64,000 nt of DNA from Cryobacterium tagatosivorans (GTDB taxonomy: Bacteria > Actinomycetota > Actinomycetes > Actinomycetales > Microbacteriaceae). How positions within the stretch are numbered: the first letter of the stretch is position 1; each line of letters begins with the position of its first letter. The position numbers and the translations under genes were made by a program. The stretch is from the NCBI RefSeq assembly GCF_004402215.1, contig NZ_SOEZ01000057.1:29385-93384 (forward strand), written 5' to 3'. This document shows, piece by piece, positions 11,942 to 20,124 of the stretch. The notes beneath the pieces were generated by a model. The model was not told the DNA's origin. It did not search any database and worked only from the letters and a program-made list of their open reading frames with translations.

Positions 11942-11949
11942 GGAAAACT

Positions 11950-11955
11950 ACCCTA
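11950..11955 (-). promoter_or_regulatory. Leaderless -10 element TAGGGT for the SDR gene
   Basis: Reading leftward, TAGGGT is followed by 8 nt and then the GTG start at 11941, with no Shine-Dalgarno sequence between. Confidence 0.45.
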
Positions 11956-12022
11956 GCAACATGCCAGGCGCCCGGAGCCGGGATGATAGCTTCTGAGATG
12001 TGCCGACACGCGAGGGGGCGAA

Positions 12023-12496
12023 ATGCCTGATCTGACCCAGTACCTGTGGATCATCTGGCTGGTTTTCATCCTGATCTGCGTCATCATCGAACTGCTGAGC
12101 CTCGAGTTCACCTTCTTGATGATCGCCGCCGGCAGTCTCGCCGGCCTCGGCGCCAACCTGCTCGGCGCGGTCTGGTGGCTGCAGATCCTGGTCGCCGCGG
12201 TGCTCTCGGTCCTGCTGCTGCTGACCATTCGCCCGCTCCTCCTGCGGGTGATGCACAAGGGCGCCGATCCCACCCCGAGCAATGTCGCCGCGCTGATCGG
12301 GCTGAGCGGCCGGGTGATGTCCACCGTCGGCGGTGACACCGGCGGGCTGGTGAAGCTGGCCAATGGCGAGACCTGGACCGCACGACTCTCCCCCGGCACC
12401 GGTCACGGGCCACTCGAACCCGGCGACGAGGTCCACGTCGCCGCGATCGAAGGCTCCACCGCCGTCGTCATCCCCTCGGAAAGGAACACCGCGTAA
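12023..12496 (+). CDS. NfeD-family membrane protein
   Basis: A 157-residue protein with two or three N-terminal transmembrane helices (about residues 7-30, 32-52, 56-72) and a C-terminal OB-fold-like domain (GLSGRVMSTVGG...GPLEPGDEVHVAAIEGSTAVV), the standard short NfeD architecture. NfeD proteins partner with SPFH (stomatin/flotillin) proteins in membrane microdomains. The SPFH gene begins inside its stop codon (TAATG overlap), confirming the pair. Its start has GAGGGGGCG upstream. Confidence 0.92.
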   Translation: MPDLTQYLWIIWLVFILICVIIELLSLEFTFLMIAAGSLAGLGANLLGAVWWLQILVAAVLSVLLLLTIRPLLLRVMHKGADPTPSNVAALIGLSGRVMSTVGGDTGGLVKLANGETWTARLSPGTGHGPLEPGDEVHVAAIEGSTAVVIPSERNTA

Positions 12497-13434
12497 TGCT
12501 CAATCCTGGAGAATTCATCGGCCAGATCTTCGTGATCGCCCTCCTGGTGGTCATCGGGGTGTTCGTCATCGTGGTGCTCGTCCGGGCCATCAAGATCATT
12601 CCGCAGGCCAACGCCGGCGTCGTCGAACGCCTCGGCAAATACCACAAGACGCTCCTGCCCGGGCTGAACATCCTCGTGCCGTTCATCGACCGCGTGCGGC
12701 CGCTGCTCGACATGCGCGAACAGGTCGTCTCCTTCCCCCCGCAGCCGGTGATCACCGAGGACAACCTCGTCGTCTCGATCGACACGGTCGTCTACTTCCA
12801 GGTGACGGATGCCCGGGCCGCGACCTACGAGATCGCCAACTACCTCGGCGCGGTCGAGCAGCTCACCACGACCACCCTCCGCAACGTGGTCGGCGGCCTC
12901 AACCTCGAAGAGGCGCTGACCAGTCGCGACAACATCAACGGCCAGCTGCGCATCGTGCTCGACGAGGCGACCGGCAAGTGGGGCATCCGGGTCGGCCGCG
13001 TCGAGTTGAAGGCGATCGACCCGCCCCACTCGATCCAGGACTCGATGGAGAAGCAGATGCGCGCCGAGCGCGACCGTCGCGCTCTGATCCTCACCGCCGA
13101 GGGCACGAAGCAGTCGGCGATCCTGACCGCCGAGGGCGCGCGCCAGGCCGCGATCCTCCAGGCCGAAGGCCAGGCCCAGGCTGCGGTGCTGCGGGCGCAG
13201 GGCGAGGCCGAGGCCATCCAGATCGTCTTCAAGGCGATCCACGACGGCGACCCGGATCCCAAGCTGCTCGCGTACCAGTATCTCCAGACGCTTCCCAAAT
13301 TGGCCGAGGGCAGCGCGAACAAGCTGTGGATCGTGCCGAGCGAACTGACCGAGGCCATGAAGGGGATCGGCCGGGCGTTCGGCCAGGGAAACGCTTCCGG
13401 ATCGCCCGAAAGCCCCGCCCGCACACCGGAGTAG
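12496..13434 (+). CDS. SPFH/Band 7 stomatin-like protein, partner of NfeD
   Basis: A 312-residue stomatin-like protein: one N-terminal membrane helix (about residues 10-31), then an SPFH domain beginning IIPQANAGVVERLGKY and including FPPQPVITEDNLVVSIDTVVYF, then an Ala/Glu-rich coiled coil (about 195-250) for oligomerisation. Its ATG shares a base with the NfeD stop. Such proteins form membrane-bound rings that affect membrane protein turnover; the exact task here is not known. It is the QmcA-like type. Confidence 0.93.
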   Translation: MLNPGEFIGQIFVIALLVVIGVFVIVVLVRAIKIIPQANAGVVERLGKYHKTLLPGLNILVPFIDRVRPLLDMREQVVSFPPQPVITEDNLVVSIDTVVYFQVTDARAATYEIANYLGAVEQLTTTTLRNVVGGLNLEEALTSRDNINGQLRIVLDEATGKWGIRVGRVELKAIDPPHSIQDSMEKQMRAERDRRALILTAEGTKQSAILTAEGARQAAILQAEGQAQAAVLRAQGEAEAIQIVFKAIHDGDPDPKLLAYQYLQTLPKLAEGSANKLWIVPSELTEAMKGIGRAFGQGNASGSPESPARTPE

Positions 13435-13443
13435 TCGAGAGCC

Positions 13444-14211
13444 ATGCCGGCCGAGCGACCGTCGGAGTTCCTCGCGCCGCCGGGGCCCCGTGTCTTTGCG
13501 CACCGGGGGCTGAGCATCGAGGCGCCCGAGAACACCCTGCTGGCGTTCGTCAAGGCCCTGGCCGCCGGGGCGACGCACCTGGAAACGGATGTGCACGTCT
13601 CCCTCGACGGGGTCGCCGTGCTCAGCCACGACCCTGACCTGGCGCGCGTCGCCGGGAGCTCCGCGCGCGTGGACCAGCTCACGATGGCGGAACTCCGGCG
13701 GATCACACTGTGGGCGGGCCAGTCCTTCGTGTCGCTCGCCGAGGCCCTCGACGCGTTTCCAGAGGCCCGGTTCAACATCGACGTGAAGACGCCGGGGGCC
13801 GTGGAGCCGACCGCGCGGGCGGTCCGGCAGGCCGGCGCCACGGCGCGGGTGCTGATCACCTCGTTTTCCGAGCCCCGTCGCCGGGACGTCGTCGGGCTGC
13901 TTCCCGGCGTGGCGACATCCGCGTCTCCCCCCGTGCTCGCCAGGGCGCTGCTGGCCGCGCGGCTCGGCCTGACCGGGACGGCCCGCCGGGTCCTGCGGGG
14001 GTTCGCCGCGGTCCAGGTGCCCGAGCGTTACGGCCGCCTGCGGGTGGTCACTCCCCGATTCATCCGCGTGATGCACGCCGTCGATGTGGAGGTGCACGTC
14101 TGGACGGTCAATGATCCCGCGGAGATGCGCCGGCTCCTCGACCTGGGCGTCGACGGCATTGTGACCGACCGATGCGACCTGGCGGTCGCCGTCATCGCCG
14201 GGCGAATCTGA
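13444..14211 (+). CDS. Glycerophosphodiester phosphodiesterase
   Basis: A 255-residue GDPD-family enzyme that hydrolyses glycerophosphodiesters to glycerol 3-phosphate and an alcohol. The catalytic signature is complete: FAHRGLSIEAPENTLLAF, then HLETDVHVSLDGVAVLSHDPDL with the metal-binding Glu/Asp and second His; the C-terminus has VWTVNDPAEMRRLLDLGVDGIVTD. No signal peptide, so probably cytoplasmic. It starts 9 bp after the SPFH gene and may share its transcript. Its product, glycerol 3-phosphate, is also that of glpK at the start of the window, though the two are not co-located. Confidence 0.93.
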   Translation: MPAERPSEFLAPPGPRVFAHRGLSIEAPENTLLAFVKALAAGATHLETDVHVSLDGVAVLSHDPDLARVAGSSARVDQLTMAELRRITLWAGQSFVSLAEALDAFPEARFNIDVKTPGAVEPTARAVRQAGATARVLITSFSEPRRRDVVGLLPGVATSASPPVLARALLAARLGLTGTARRVLRGFAAVQVPERYGRLRVVTPRFIRVMHAVDVEVHVWTVNDPAEMRRLLDLGVDGIVTDRCDLAVAVIAGRI

Positions 14212-14237
14212 AAGATTTCCTTGAAAACGCGCGTAAC

Positions 14238-14264
14238 GGAAAGATAACGTCCAGCTTCATGGTT
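14238..14264 (+). promoter_or_regulatory. SigR/SigH-like promoter before rbpA
   Basis: GGAAA (14238-14242) and GTT (14262-14264) are separated by 19 nt, close to the GGAAT-N18/19-GTT pattern of the thiol-oxidative-stress sigma factor SigR (SigH in mycobacteria). rbpA is a known SigR target in Streptomyces coelicolor. A housekeeping-type pair, TTGAAA (14221) with GATAAC (14243), overlaps it, so dual control is possible. Confidence 0.45.
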
Positions 14265-14297
14265 TATACCTGAGAGTGCATCGAGAGGAGAAACACG

Positions 14298-14663
14298 ATG
14301 GCGGATCGCAGTTTGCGTGGTATGAGGTTGGGCGCCCAGAGTCTTCAGAGCGAAGAGGGTGTCACGTTTTCACCACGAGTCAGTCACACCTACCTGTGTG
14401 CAACGTGTGAGCGCGAGACGGTGATGGTCTTCTCGGCCGATGCCGAGGCCCCCGACGAGTGGGAGTGCCGGTTCTGCTCCCAGACGGCGACCCGGCTGGT
14501 GGATTCCAAGCCCGTTGTCGTCGACCACTCCGACGAGAAGGTAGCCCGAACCCACTGGGACATGCTTTTGGAACGCCGCACCCGTCCCGAACTCGAGGAA
14601 CTCCTCGAGGAACGACTCACGGTTCTTCGTGAGCGACGCGGCTCGCACAAGGTCGGCGCCTAA
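14298..14663 (+). CDS. rbpA: RNA polymerase-binding protein RbpA
   Basis: RbpA is an actinobacterial transcription factor that binds RNA polymerase and group I/II sigma factors and stabilises open complexes. The 121-residue protein starts MADRSLRGMRLGAQSL, carries the two Cys pairs of the core domain (YLCATCERET and WECRFCSQTATR) and ends with the sigma-interacting helix around WDMLLERRTRPELEELL. GAGAGGAG sits upstream of the ATG. It faces lnt convergently and has a SigR-like promoter element upstream. Identity is very secure. Confidence 0.97.
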   Translation: MADRSLRGMRLGAQSLQSEEGVTFSPRVSHTYLCATCERETVMVFSADAEAPDEWECRFCSQTATRLVDSKPVVVDHSDEKVARTHWDMLLERRTRPELEELLEERLTVLRERRGSHKVGA

Positions 14664-14746
14664 GGCCCGACGGCACAGGCCCGACAACGCAGGCCCGACG
14701 GCACAGGCCTGACAGCGCTCACCTGACAGCGCCCACCCGACGGTCG
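14663..14746. repeat. Degenerate 14-bp tandem repeat running into the 3' end of lnt
   Basis: The unit AGGCCCGACGGCAC repeats every 14 bp: 14663-14676, 14677-14690 and 14691-14704 are near identical, 14705-14718 and 14719-14732 are diverged (AGGCCTGACAGCGC-like), and 14733-14746 is weak. It fills the gap between the rbpA stop and the lnt stop and continues into the last codons of lnt, so lnt's final residues appear to derive from repeat sequence. Confidence 0.85.
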
Positions 14747-16299
14747 ACCCCAGGAACCCGCTCCCGAGCGGGCGAGGGGCGGCTCGTCACCACTCCCCCG
14801 AGGCAGAACGCCAGGCCGGCCAGGCCGATACCGGAAACGAACCATTCGAGCGCGCGTCCGAACGCCATGGCCGGCGTCACGGTATCGCTCAGCGGCACGG
14901 ACTGCACCATCGACCCCGGCTGCCAGGTCGGAATGCTGTCGATCGTGCGGCCGTCCGGGGTGATGATGGCGCTGGAGCCCACCGTGGAGATATTCACAAC
15001 GGTCCGGCCGGCCTCGATCGCCCGAAGCCGGGCAATAGCCAACTGCTGCACACTCTCATCCGTGCGCCCGAAGTCGGCGTTGTTCGTCTGCGCCAGGATG
15101 ATCTCCGCGTTCCCATCGATCATCTCGTGCACCAGCTGGTCATCGGCGATGTCGAAGCAGATCGCGATGCCGGCGAGGACGCCGCCGATGTCGAAAACGT
15201 TGCTCTGCGTCCCGATGGCGTAGTCGCGGGAGACCAGGTCGATCAGCTCCGGCGCAAACGGGCGCCAGAATGCCCGATCCGGCATGTATTCCGCGAACGG
15301 GACCGGATGAACCTTGTCGTAGACCGCGACGGCGCCTTCGCCCGCCTTCCAGAGCAGCGAACTGTTGTAATACTTGCCGTCACGACGCGTGATCGTTCCG
15401 GTGATCAGCGGGGCGTCCATCTCCCGGCTGATCGTATCGGCGACCCGGGCGGCGTCATCCGATCGGGTGGGGTCGATGTCGCTGGCGTTCTCCGGCCACA
15501 CCACGAAGTCGACATCCTCCCCGATGAGCGGCAGGGTCCCGGAGACGTGGTCGTCGAGAATCTGCCCCGGGGAGAACCTCGCGAACAGCCCGGCGTCCGA
15601 CGCGCCCTGCACCGCGGCCAGGCGAGTCGTACCGGACTGGACCGTCGGCCAGGCCGGAATCACCAGCAGCAGGGCCACCGACGCGGCCGCGATCCCCCCG
15701 CGGAGCCCCCGGCCGAGTGCCGGCTCGCGAAGCAGCTGAACGCCCAGCGCGCCGAGCCAGACCAGGAGGAAGCTCAGGCCGGACAGGCCCACCCAGGCCG
15801 CCAGCGAGTTGAACGGGCCCTCCGACTGGGACAGGGCGACGCGCCCCCAGGCGAAGCCGCCGTACGGCCAGACGGCCGAGAGTGCCTCACGAAGTGTCCA
15901 GAGCCCGGCGACGACCACGGGGACCATGCCCAGGCGACCGAGCGGCGTCGGCCAGACCCGAGGCCCGACCCGCAGGACCACGGCGGTCAGCGCCAGGCCG
16001 GCCCCGAAGAACAGCGTCTGCAGCACGGCGAGGGCGAGCCACGGCACCGGCCCGAGGTAGAGCGTGAGCCACCAGATGTGGATCAGCCAGAAGGACAGCC
16101 CGCCCACCAGCCCGACGAGGAGACCCGTCCACGGTCCGCGCCCGATCAGGGCGACGAGCATCAGGCCCACGCCGACGGGTGCGAGGAACCACCAGCCCCG
16201 ATCCGGGAAGGCGGCGTCGAGGACGGCGCCGGCTCCCGCGGCGAAAATGAGGGCCGCCCAGAGCGGCAGACGCAGCGAACGTTCGGTGCCCTCCATCAC
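14719..16299 (-). CDS. lnt: Apolipoprotein N-acyltransferase Lnt
   Basis: Lnt adds the third acyl chain to the N-terminal cysteine of lipoproteins at the outer face of the membrane. The protein (about 526 residues) has roughly eight hydrophobic helices and a nitrilase-like domain with the catalytic Glu (VVWPENASD), Lys (AVYDKVHPVPFAEYMP) and Cys (AGIAICFDIAD). Normal family length. The start is uncertain: GTG 16302, GTG 16299 and ATG 16296 are all in frame; GTG 16299 is 6 nt from the -10 TAGGCT, the leaderless spacing used by other genes here. It lies just after helY. Its last codons overlap a 14-bp tandem repeat. Confidence 0.93.
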   Translation of the reverse strand: MMEGTERSLRLPLWAALIFAAGAGAVLDAAFPDRGWWFLAPVGVGLMLVALIGRGPWTGLLVGLVGGLSFWLIHIWWLTLYLGPVPWLALAVLQTLFFGAGLALTAVVLRVGPRVWPTPLGRLGMVPVVVAGLWTLREALSAVWPYGGFAWGRVALSQSEGPFNSLAAWVGLSGLSFLLVWLGALGVQLLREPALGRGLRGGIAAASVALLLVIPAWPTVQSGTTRLAAVQGASDAGLFARFSPGQILDDHVSGTLPLIGEDVDFVVWPENASDIDPTRSDDAARVADTISREMDAPLITGTITRRDGKYYNSSLLWKAGEGAVAVYDKVHPVPFAEYMPDRAFWRPFAPELIDLVSRDYAIGTQSNVFDIGGVLAGIAICFDIADDQLVHEMIDGNAEIILAQTNNADFGRTDESVQQLAIARLRAIEAGRTVVNISTVGSSAIITPDGRTIDSIPTWQPGSMVQSVPLSDTVTPAMAFGRALEWFVSGIGLAGLAFCLGGVVTSRPSPARERVPGVDRRVGAVR

Positions 16300-16305
16300 C
16301 ACAAC

Positions 16306-16311
16306 AGCCTA
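16306..16311 (-). promoter_or_regulatory. -10 element TAGGCT for lnt, overlapping the helY stop codon
   Basis: Reading leftward, the TAG stop of helY is the first three bases of TAGGCT, which is followed by start codons at 3, 6 and 9 nt. This suggests an internal leaderless promoter within the gene row. Confidence 0.4.
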
Positions 16312-18753
16312 AGCAACGGACGAGTAGGCCACGATTCCGCGGCGGACGGCATCCATGGCCTGGCGTGCCGTCCGGCCGACCGGATCGTCGGCGACGACGG
16401 AGAGCTGGTCGAGCAGGTCGATGGTCTGTTTGGTCCAGCGCACGAAGTCCCCGGCGGCCATTTCCGCCTCACCGAGAACGTCGATCAGGGAACCGCCGCG
16501 GGCCCACTTCCACATGGCCAGGCTGAGGCCCAGGGCGAGGGGATTGCTGCCGGGCAGTTTGTTGTCCCGTTCGAGGTCGTCGAGCCGGCTCCAGAGTTCG
16601 TGCGTGCGGTCCAGGGCCGGCATGAAGGCGCCCCTGGGGAGATAGCGCTCGTTGATCAGGCCCTCTTCGCGACGCGGCTCGAAGACGAGCGCGCAGGCCA
16701 TCGCGGCGAGGCCCGCCGGGTCGAGTTCGGACCAGATCCCCTGCCGGAGAGCCTCGGCGACGAGCAGGTCACGGTCCGCGTAGATGCGCCGGAGGATGCG
16801 CCCGCTCTCGCTCAGCGTGACGGCCCCGGCCTCGTCCTTCACCAGGTAGCCGTAGCCGAGCAGCACATCGGTGACCCGGTCGAAGATCTTGGCGATGGCG
16901 TTCGTCCGGGACGAGATCTGCTGGCTGAGGGCATCCGTCTCCCGTTTGAGTTTCCACCAGCGTTCGGCCCACCGGGCGTGCTGTTCGCGCTCGGGGCAGT
17001 TGTGGCAGGAATGCGCCTTCAGGCGTTTGCGCAGGGCCTGGAGTTCGCGCTGGCGCCGTTCCCGCTCCCCGCGGGAGGCGTGTTCGACGGCCTGGCCCTC
17101 GCGTTCCAGCGCGGTCAGCGACCGGCGGATCGCCGCGTAGTCGGTGAAATCACCGAGATGACAGGTCATCGATGTGGTGTAGCCGGCAAGCGACTCTTCC
17201 TGCTGCCGCAACTTGCGGGCGAGGTCGACGACCGCCCGGTCGGCCTGGAACTGGGCGAAGGAGGACTCGAGTACCTCCCTCGTGCGCTGCCGGCCGAACT
17301 GGTCGATCAGGTTCACGGCCATGTTGTAGGTGGGCTTGAAGCTGGAGTTCAGCGGGTAGGTGCGCCGGGAGGCGAGGGAGGCGACCGCCTGGGGGTCGAG
17401 CCCCTGCGCCCACTGGATCACCGAGTGCCCTTCCACGTCGATGCCCCGGCGGCCGGCGCGCCCGGTCAGCTGGGTGTACTCCCCCGGAGTGATCGGGACC
17501 CGGGCCTCGCCGTTGAACTTCTCGAGTTTGTCGAGCACGACGGTGCGGGCCGGCATGTTGATCCCGAGGGCCAGGGTCTCGGTGGCGAACACCGCCTTGA
17601 CGAGTTTCTTCTGGAACAGTTCCTCCACCACCTCCTTGAAGGCGGGCAGCAGGCCGGCGTGGTGTGCCGCGACGCCCCGTTCGAGCCCGTCCAGCCACTC
17701 GAAATAGCCGAGCACGCCGAGGTCCTCGTCGAGCAGGGTGCGACAGCGCTCGTCGACGATCTGGCGGATCTCCTCACGTTCGTGCTCATCGGTGAGCCGC
17801 ACGCCGGCCCGCAGGACCTGGCGCACCGCCTGGTCGCAGCCGACCCGGCTGAAGATGAAGAAGATGGCGGGCAGGAGATGTTTGCCGTCGAGCATCCTGA
17901 CGATCTCGGAACGGTCCATCCGCCCCGCGTCACCCTGCCCGCGCTGCAGGTAGCTCCCGCGGTCCCCGCCGCGTCGACCAGGGGTCGAGCGCTGGTTGAG
18001 GGACCGTCCGCTCGCCTGCGAGAGGCGCACGAGCTCCGGGTTGACCCGGTGGGTTGCCCCGGAACCCGCGCTGTCGAACAGGTCGAGCATCTTGCTCTTG
18101 ACCAGCACGTGCTGCTCGAGCGGGACCGGACGTTCCTCCGAGACGATGACATCCGTTCCGCCGCGCACGGCCTGAAGCCAGTCGCCGAACTCCTCGGCAT
18201 TGGAGACGGTGGCGCTCAGCGCCACCATCCGCACACTCTGCGGGAGGTGGATGATGACCTCCTCCCAGACGGCGCCGCGGAACCGGTCGGCGAGGTAGTG
18301 CACCTCGTCCATGATGACGAAGGCGAGGTTGGTGAGCAGGTCGGAATCGGCGTAGAGCATGTTGCGGAGGACTTCGGTGGTCATCACGACGATCCGGGCC
18401 TGGGCGTTGACATTCGTGTCGCCGGTGAGAAGGCCCACCGATTCGGGGCCGTACTCGGCGACGAGCTCCTGGAACTTCTGGTTGCTGAGCGCCTTCATCG
18501 GGGCGGTGTAGAAGACCTTCGCCCGGGGCTGCTGCATCGCCAGGAACACCGCGAACTCGGCCACGATCGTCTTGCCGGCACCGGTCGGCGCGGCAACGAG
18601 GACACTGTTGTCATCCTCGAGGGACGCGCAGGCGGCGAGTTGGAACGGGTCGAGTTCGAAGCGCAGGCCCGACCGGAAGGCCTGCAGCCGCGGTCGGCTC
18701 GCCCGGGATCGGGCTGCCGCGTACTGCTCGGCCGGCGAGGAAATGGAAGTCAT
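16309..18753 (-). CDS. helY: Ski2/Mtr4-like DEAD/DEAH RNA helicase HelY
   Basis: An 814-residue superfamily 2 helicase. Motif I is APTGAGKTIVAEFAV, motif II DEVHYLADRFRGAVWEEV, motif III SATVSNAEEF and motif VI QLTGRAGRRGID; an rRNA-processing arch/C-terminal Ski2-like domain with the cysteines CHNCPEREQH follows. This architecture matches actinobacterial HelY, probably acting in RNA turnover. In mycobacteria helY lies directly after tatC as here. The start ATG is 6 nt after TAGGCT. Slightly shorter than the mycobacterial protein (about 900 residues). Confidence 0.92.
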   Translation of the reverse strand: MTSISSPAEQYAAARSRASRPRLQAFRSGLRFELDPFQLAACASLEDDNSVLVAAPTGAGKTIVAEFAVFLAMQQPRAKVFYTAPMKALSNQKFQELVAEYGPESVGLLTGDTNVNAQARIVVMTTEVLRNMLYADSDLLTNLAFVIMDEVHYLADRFRGAVWEEVIIHLPQSVRMVALSATVSNAEEFGDWLQAVRGGTDVIVSEERPVPLEQHVLVKSKMLDLFDSAGSGATHRVNPELVRLSQASGRSLNQRSTPGRRGGDRGSYLQRGQGDAGRMDRSEIVRMLDGKHLLPAIFFIFSRVGCDQAVRQVLRAGVRLTDEHEREEIRQIVDERCRTLLDEDLGVLGYFEWLDGLERGVAAHHAGLLPAFKEVVEELFQKKLVKAVFATETLALGINMPARTVVLDKLEKFNGEARVPITPGEYTQLTGRAGRRGIDVEGHSVIQWAQGLDPQAVASLASRRTYPLNSSFKPTYNMAVNLIDQFGRQRTREVLESSFAQFQADRAVVDLARKLRQQEESLAGYTTSMTCHLGDFTDYAAIRRSLTALEREGQAVEHASRGERERRQRELQALRKRLKAHSCHNCPEREQHARWAERWWKLKRETDALSQQISSRTNAIAKIFDRVTDVLLGYGYLVKDEAGAVTLSESGRILRRIYADRDLLVAEALRQGIWSELDPAGLAAMACALVFEPRREEGLINERYLPRGAFMPALDRTHELWSRLDDLERDNKLPGSNPLALGLSLAMWKWARGGSLIDVLGEAEMAAGDFVRWTKQTIDLLDQLSVVADDPVGRTARQAMDAVRRGIVAYSSVA

Positions 18754-18759
18754 GCAGTG

Positions 18760-18765
18760 AGCCTA
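18760..18765 (-). promoter_or_regulatory. Leaderless -10 element TAGGCT for helY, overlapping the tatC stop codon
   Basis: TAGGCT begins with the TAG stop codon of tatC and is followed by exactly 6 nt before the helY ATG at 18753. Confidence 0.45.
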
Positions 18766-19557
18766 GAGTCCCATTTCCCGCTCGAAAGCCAACGTACGCT
18801 TCGCGACGCGACGATCGTGCAGGTACGCGATGCCGTAGGCGGCGAAATACAGCACGACCATCGGGATCGCCAGGAGGAACATCGACACGACGTCGGCCGC
18901 CGGGGTCGCAATGGCGGTGAACAGCACGATGACCAGGATGGCCACCCGCCAGGACTTGATGATCGACTGGGCGCTGATCACACCGGCGAAGTTGAGCAGC
19001 ACGATGAAGACCGGCAGCACGAACGCGACGCCGATCGCGACGACGAGTTTGAGCACGAAGTCAAAGTAGTTCTGGGCGTTGATGAACGCCGAGTCCTCAG
19101 ACGGAGCGAAACTCGTCATCAGCGCGACCACATGCGGGAGCACATACCAGCCGGCGGCGCAGCCGGCCAGGAACAGCGGGACGGCGGTGAAGAAGAAGCC
19201 GAACGTGTACTGCTTCTCCTTGCGGGTCAGGCCCGGCACGAGGAAGGCGAAGATCTGGTAGAGCCAGACCGGACTGGAGACGATGAGCCCGACGTAGAAC
19301 GCGATCTTGAGCTTCAGGTCGAAGGCCGACGTGATGTCGGGGTAGTTGATCTGGGCGTTTCGATGCTGTGCGTTGATGATCGCGTAGATCGGCTCGCGCA
19401 GTGCATCCCAGACGTAATCGGAGAGCAGCCAGCCGACAACGGCCCCGATGAGGACGCCGGCGGCCGCGAGGAAGAGGCGCTTGCGAAGTTCCAGCAGATG
19501 TTGCCCGAGCGACATCTTCCCTTCGCTGCTCGCACGCCGAGTGGTGCGCACGGCCAA
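18763..19557 (-). CDS. tatC: Twin-arginine translocase subunit TatC
   Basis: TatC is the polytopic receptor of the Tat export system for folded proteins. The 264-residue protein has the conserved cytoplasmic start MSLGQHLLELRKRL (from residue 15), six hydrophobic helices, and the hallmark FLVPGLTRKEKQY and Q-NYFDFVLKL segments. The longest frame uses TTG 19557; ATG 19515 with GAAGGGAAG before it is a plausible shorter start. It follows tatA by 3 bp. Identity is unambiguous. Confidence 0.96.
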   Translation of the reverse strand: MAVRTTRRASSEGKMSLGQHLLELRKRLFLAAAGVLIGAVVGWLLSDYVWDALREPIYAIINAQHRNAQINYPDITSAFDLKLKIAFYVGLIVSSPVWLYQIFAFLVPGLTRKEKQYTFGFFFTAVPLFLAGCAAGWYVLPHVVALMTSFAPSEDSAFINAQNYFDFVLKLVVAIGVAFVLPVFIVLLNFAGVISAQSIIKSWRVAILVIVLFTAIATPAADVVSMFLLAIPMVVLYFAAYGIAYLHDRRVAKRTLAFEREMGL

Positions 19558-19560
19558 GGG

Positions 19561-19782
19561 TTACGACTTCGTCGTGGGATCGGCCGATCCGGCGGCCTTC
19601 GACGCCTCGTCGCCGGACTTGCCGGCCTCGTCATCGACGGTGTCGCTCTTGATCTCACTCTTGAAAATCTTCATCGACTGGCCGAGGCTGCGGGCCAGGC
19701 CCGGCAGCTTGGGCGCGCCGAACAGAAGCAGAACGACGACGAGGATGATCAGGAAATGCCATCCGGTCAGGTTGTTAAGCAT
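19561..19782 (-). CDS. tatA: Twin-arginine translocase subunit TatA
   Basis: TatA forms the translocation pore of the Tat system. The 73-residue protein has one N-terminal membrane helix (GWHFLIILVVVLLLFGAPKLP), the FG hinge, an amphipathic helix (LARSLGQSMKIFKSEIKS) and an acidic tail. It overlaps the end of the upstream membrane-protein gene by 8 bp and is followed by tatC. Confidence 0.96.
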   Translation of the reverse strand: MLNNLTGWHFLIILVVVLLLFGAPKLPGLARSLGQSMKIFKSEIKSDTVDDEAGKSGDEASKAAGSADPTTKS

Positions 19783-20122
19783 GAGGGTCAGTCCTCTGGT
19801 TCAGGTGGGCGTGTGTCATTAGTTTACTCCGCTGGATCAAGCGATCCCGACGCAGCTGCCGGCGGCGCGCCCCGGCCGCGTGCCGGAGCAGGACCGCGTC
19901 CGACAGCTCCTGGCGGCTGCGAAAGACGGCCGGAGTGAACCGCTCCGGTTCGGCTTCGGCCGCCAGGGCGTTTGGATCGAGGTCGGCCGCCCGGCCGAGG
20001 TCCTCCAGGGCGTGCAGGGTTCGCATCGCCTTCCGGAACAGCGTGAGCCCGAACCAGGCCAGCAGGCTGAGCAGGGCGAGGACCAGCCCGGTCCAGATGA
20101 GCAGCCACGACCACCAGGGCAT
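19775..20122 (-). CDS. Hypothetical single-pass membrane protein between pafC and tatA
   Basis: A 115-residue protein with one strong hydrophobic segment at residues 4-29 (WWSWLLIWTGLVLALLSLLAW) followed by a basic, Arg/Leu-rich cytoplasmic part. No domain is recognised. It starts 2 bp after pafC and overlaps tatA by 8 bp, so it is translated with that operon. Position suggests a membrane role linked to the operon, but nothing more can be claimed. Confidence 0.8.
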   Translation of the reverse strand: MPWWSWLLIWTGLVLALLSLLAWFGLTLFRKAMRTLHALEDLGRAADLDPNALAAEAEPERFTPAVFRSRQELSDAVLLRHAAGARRRQLRRDRLIQRSKLMTHAHLNQRTDPHA

Positions 20123-20124
20123 GG

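Noticed and set aside
15127..19938. A 1603-codon open frame on the + strand
   Set aside because: It lies antisense to lnt, helY, tatC and tatA, all of which have intact motifs. Its composition (Arg, Gly, Asp, Pro-rich, no domains) is typical of antisense frames in GC-rich DNA.
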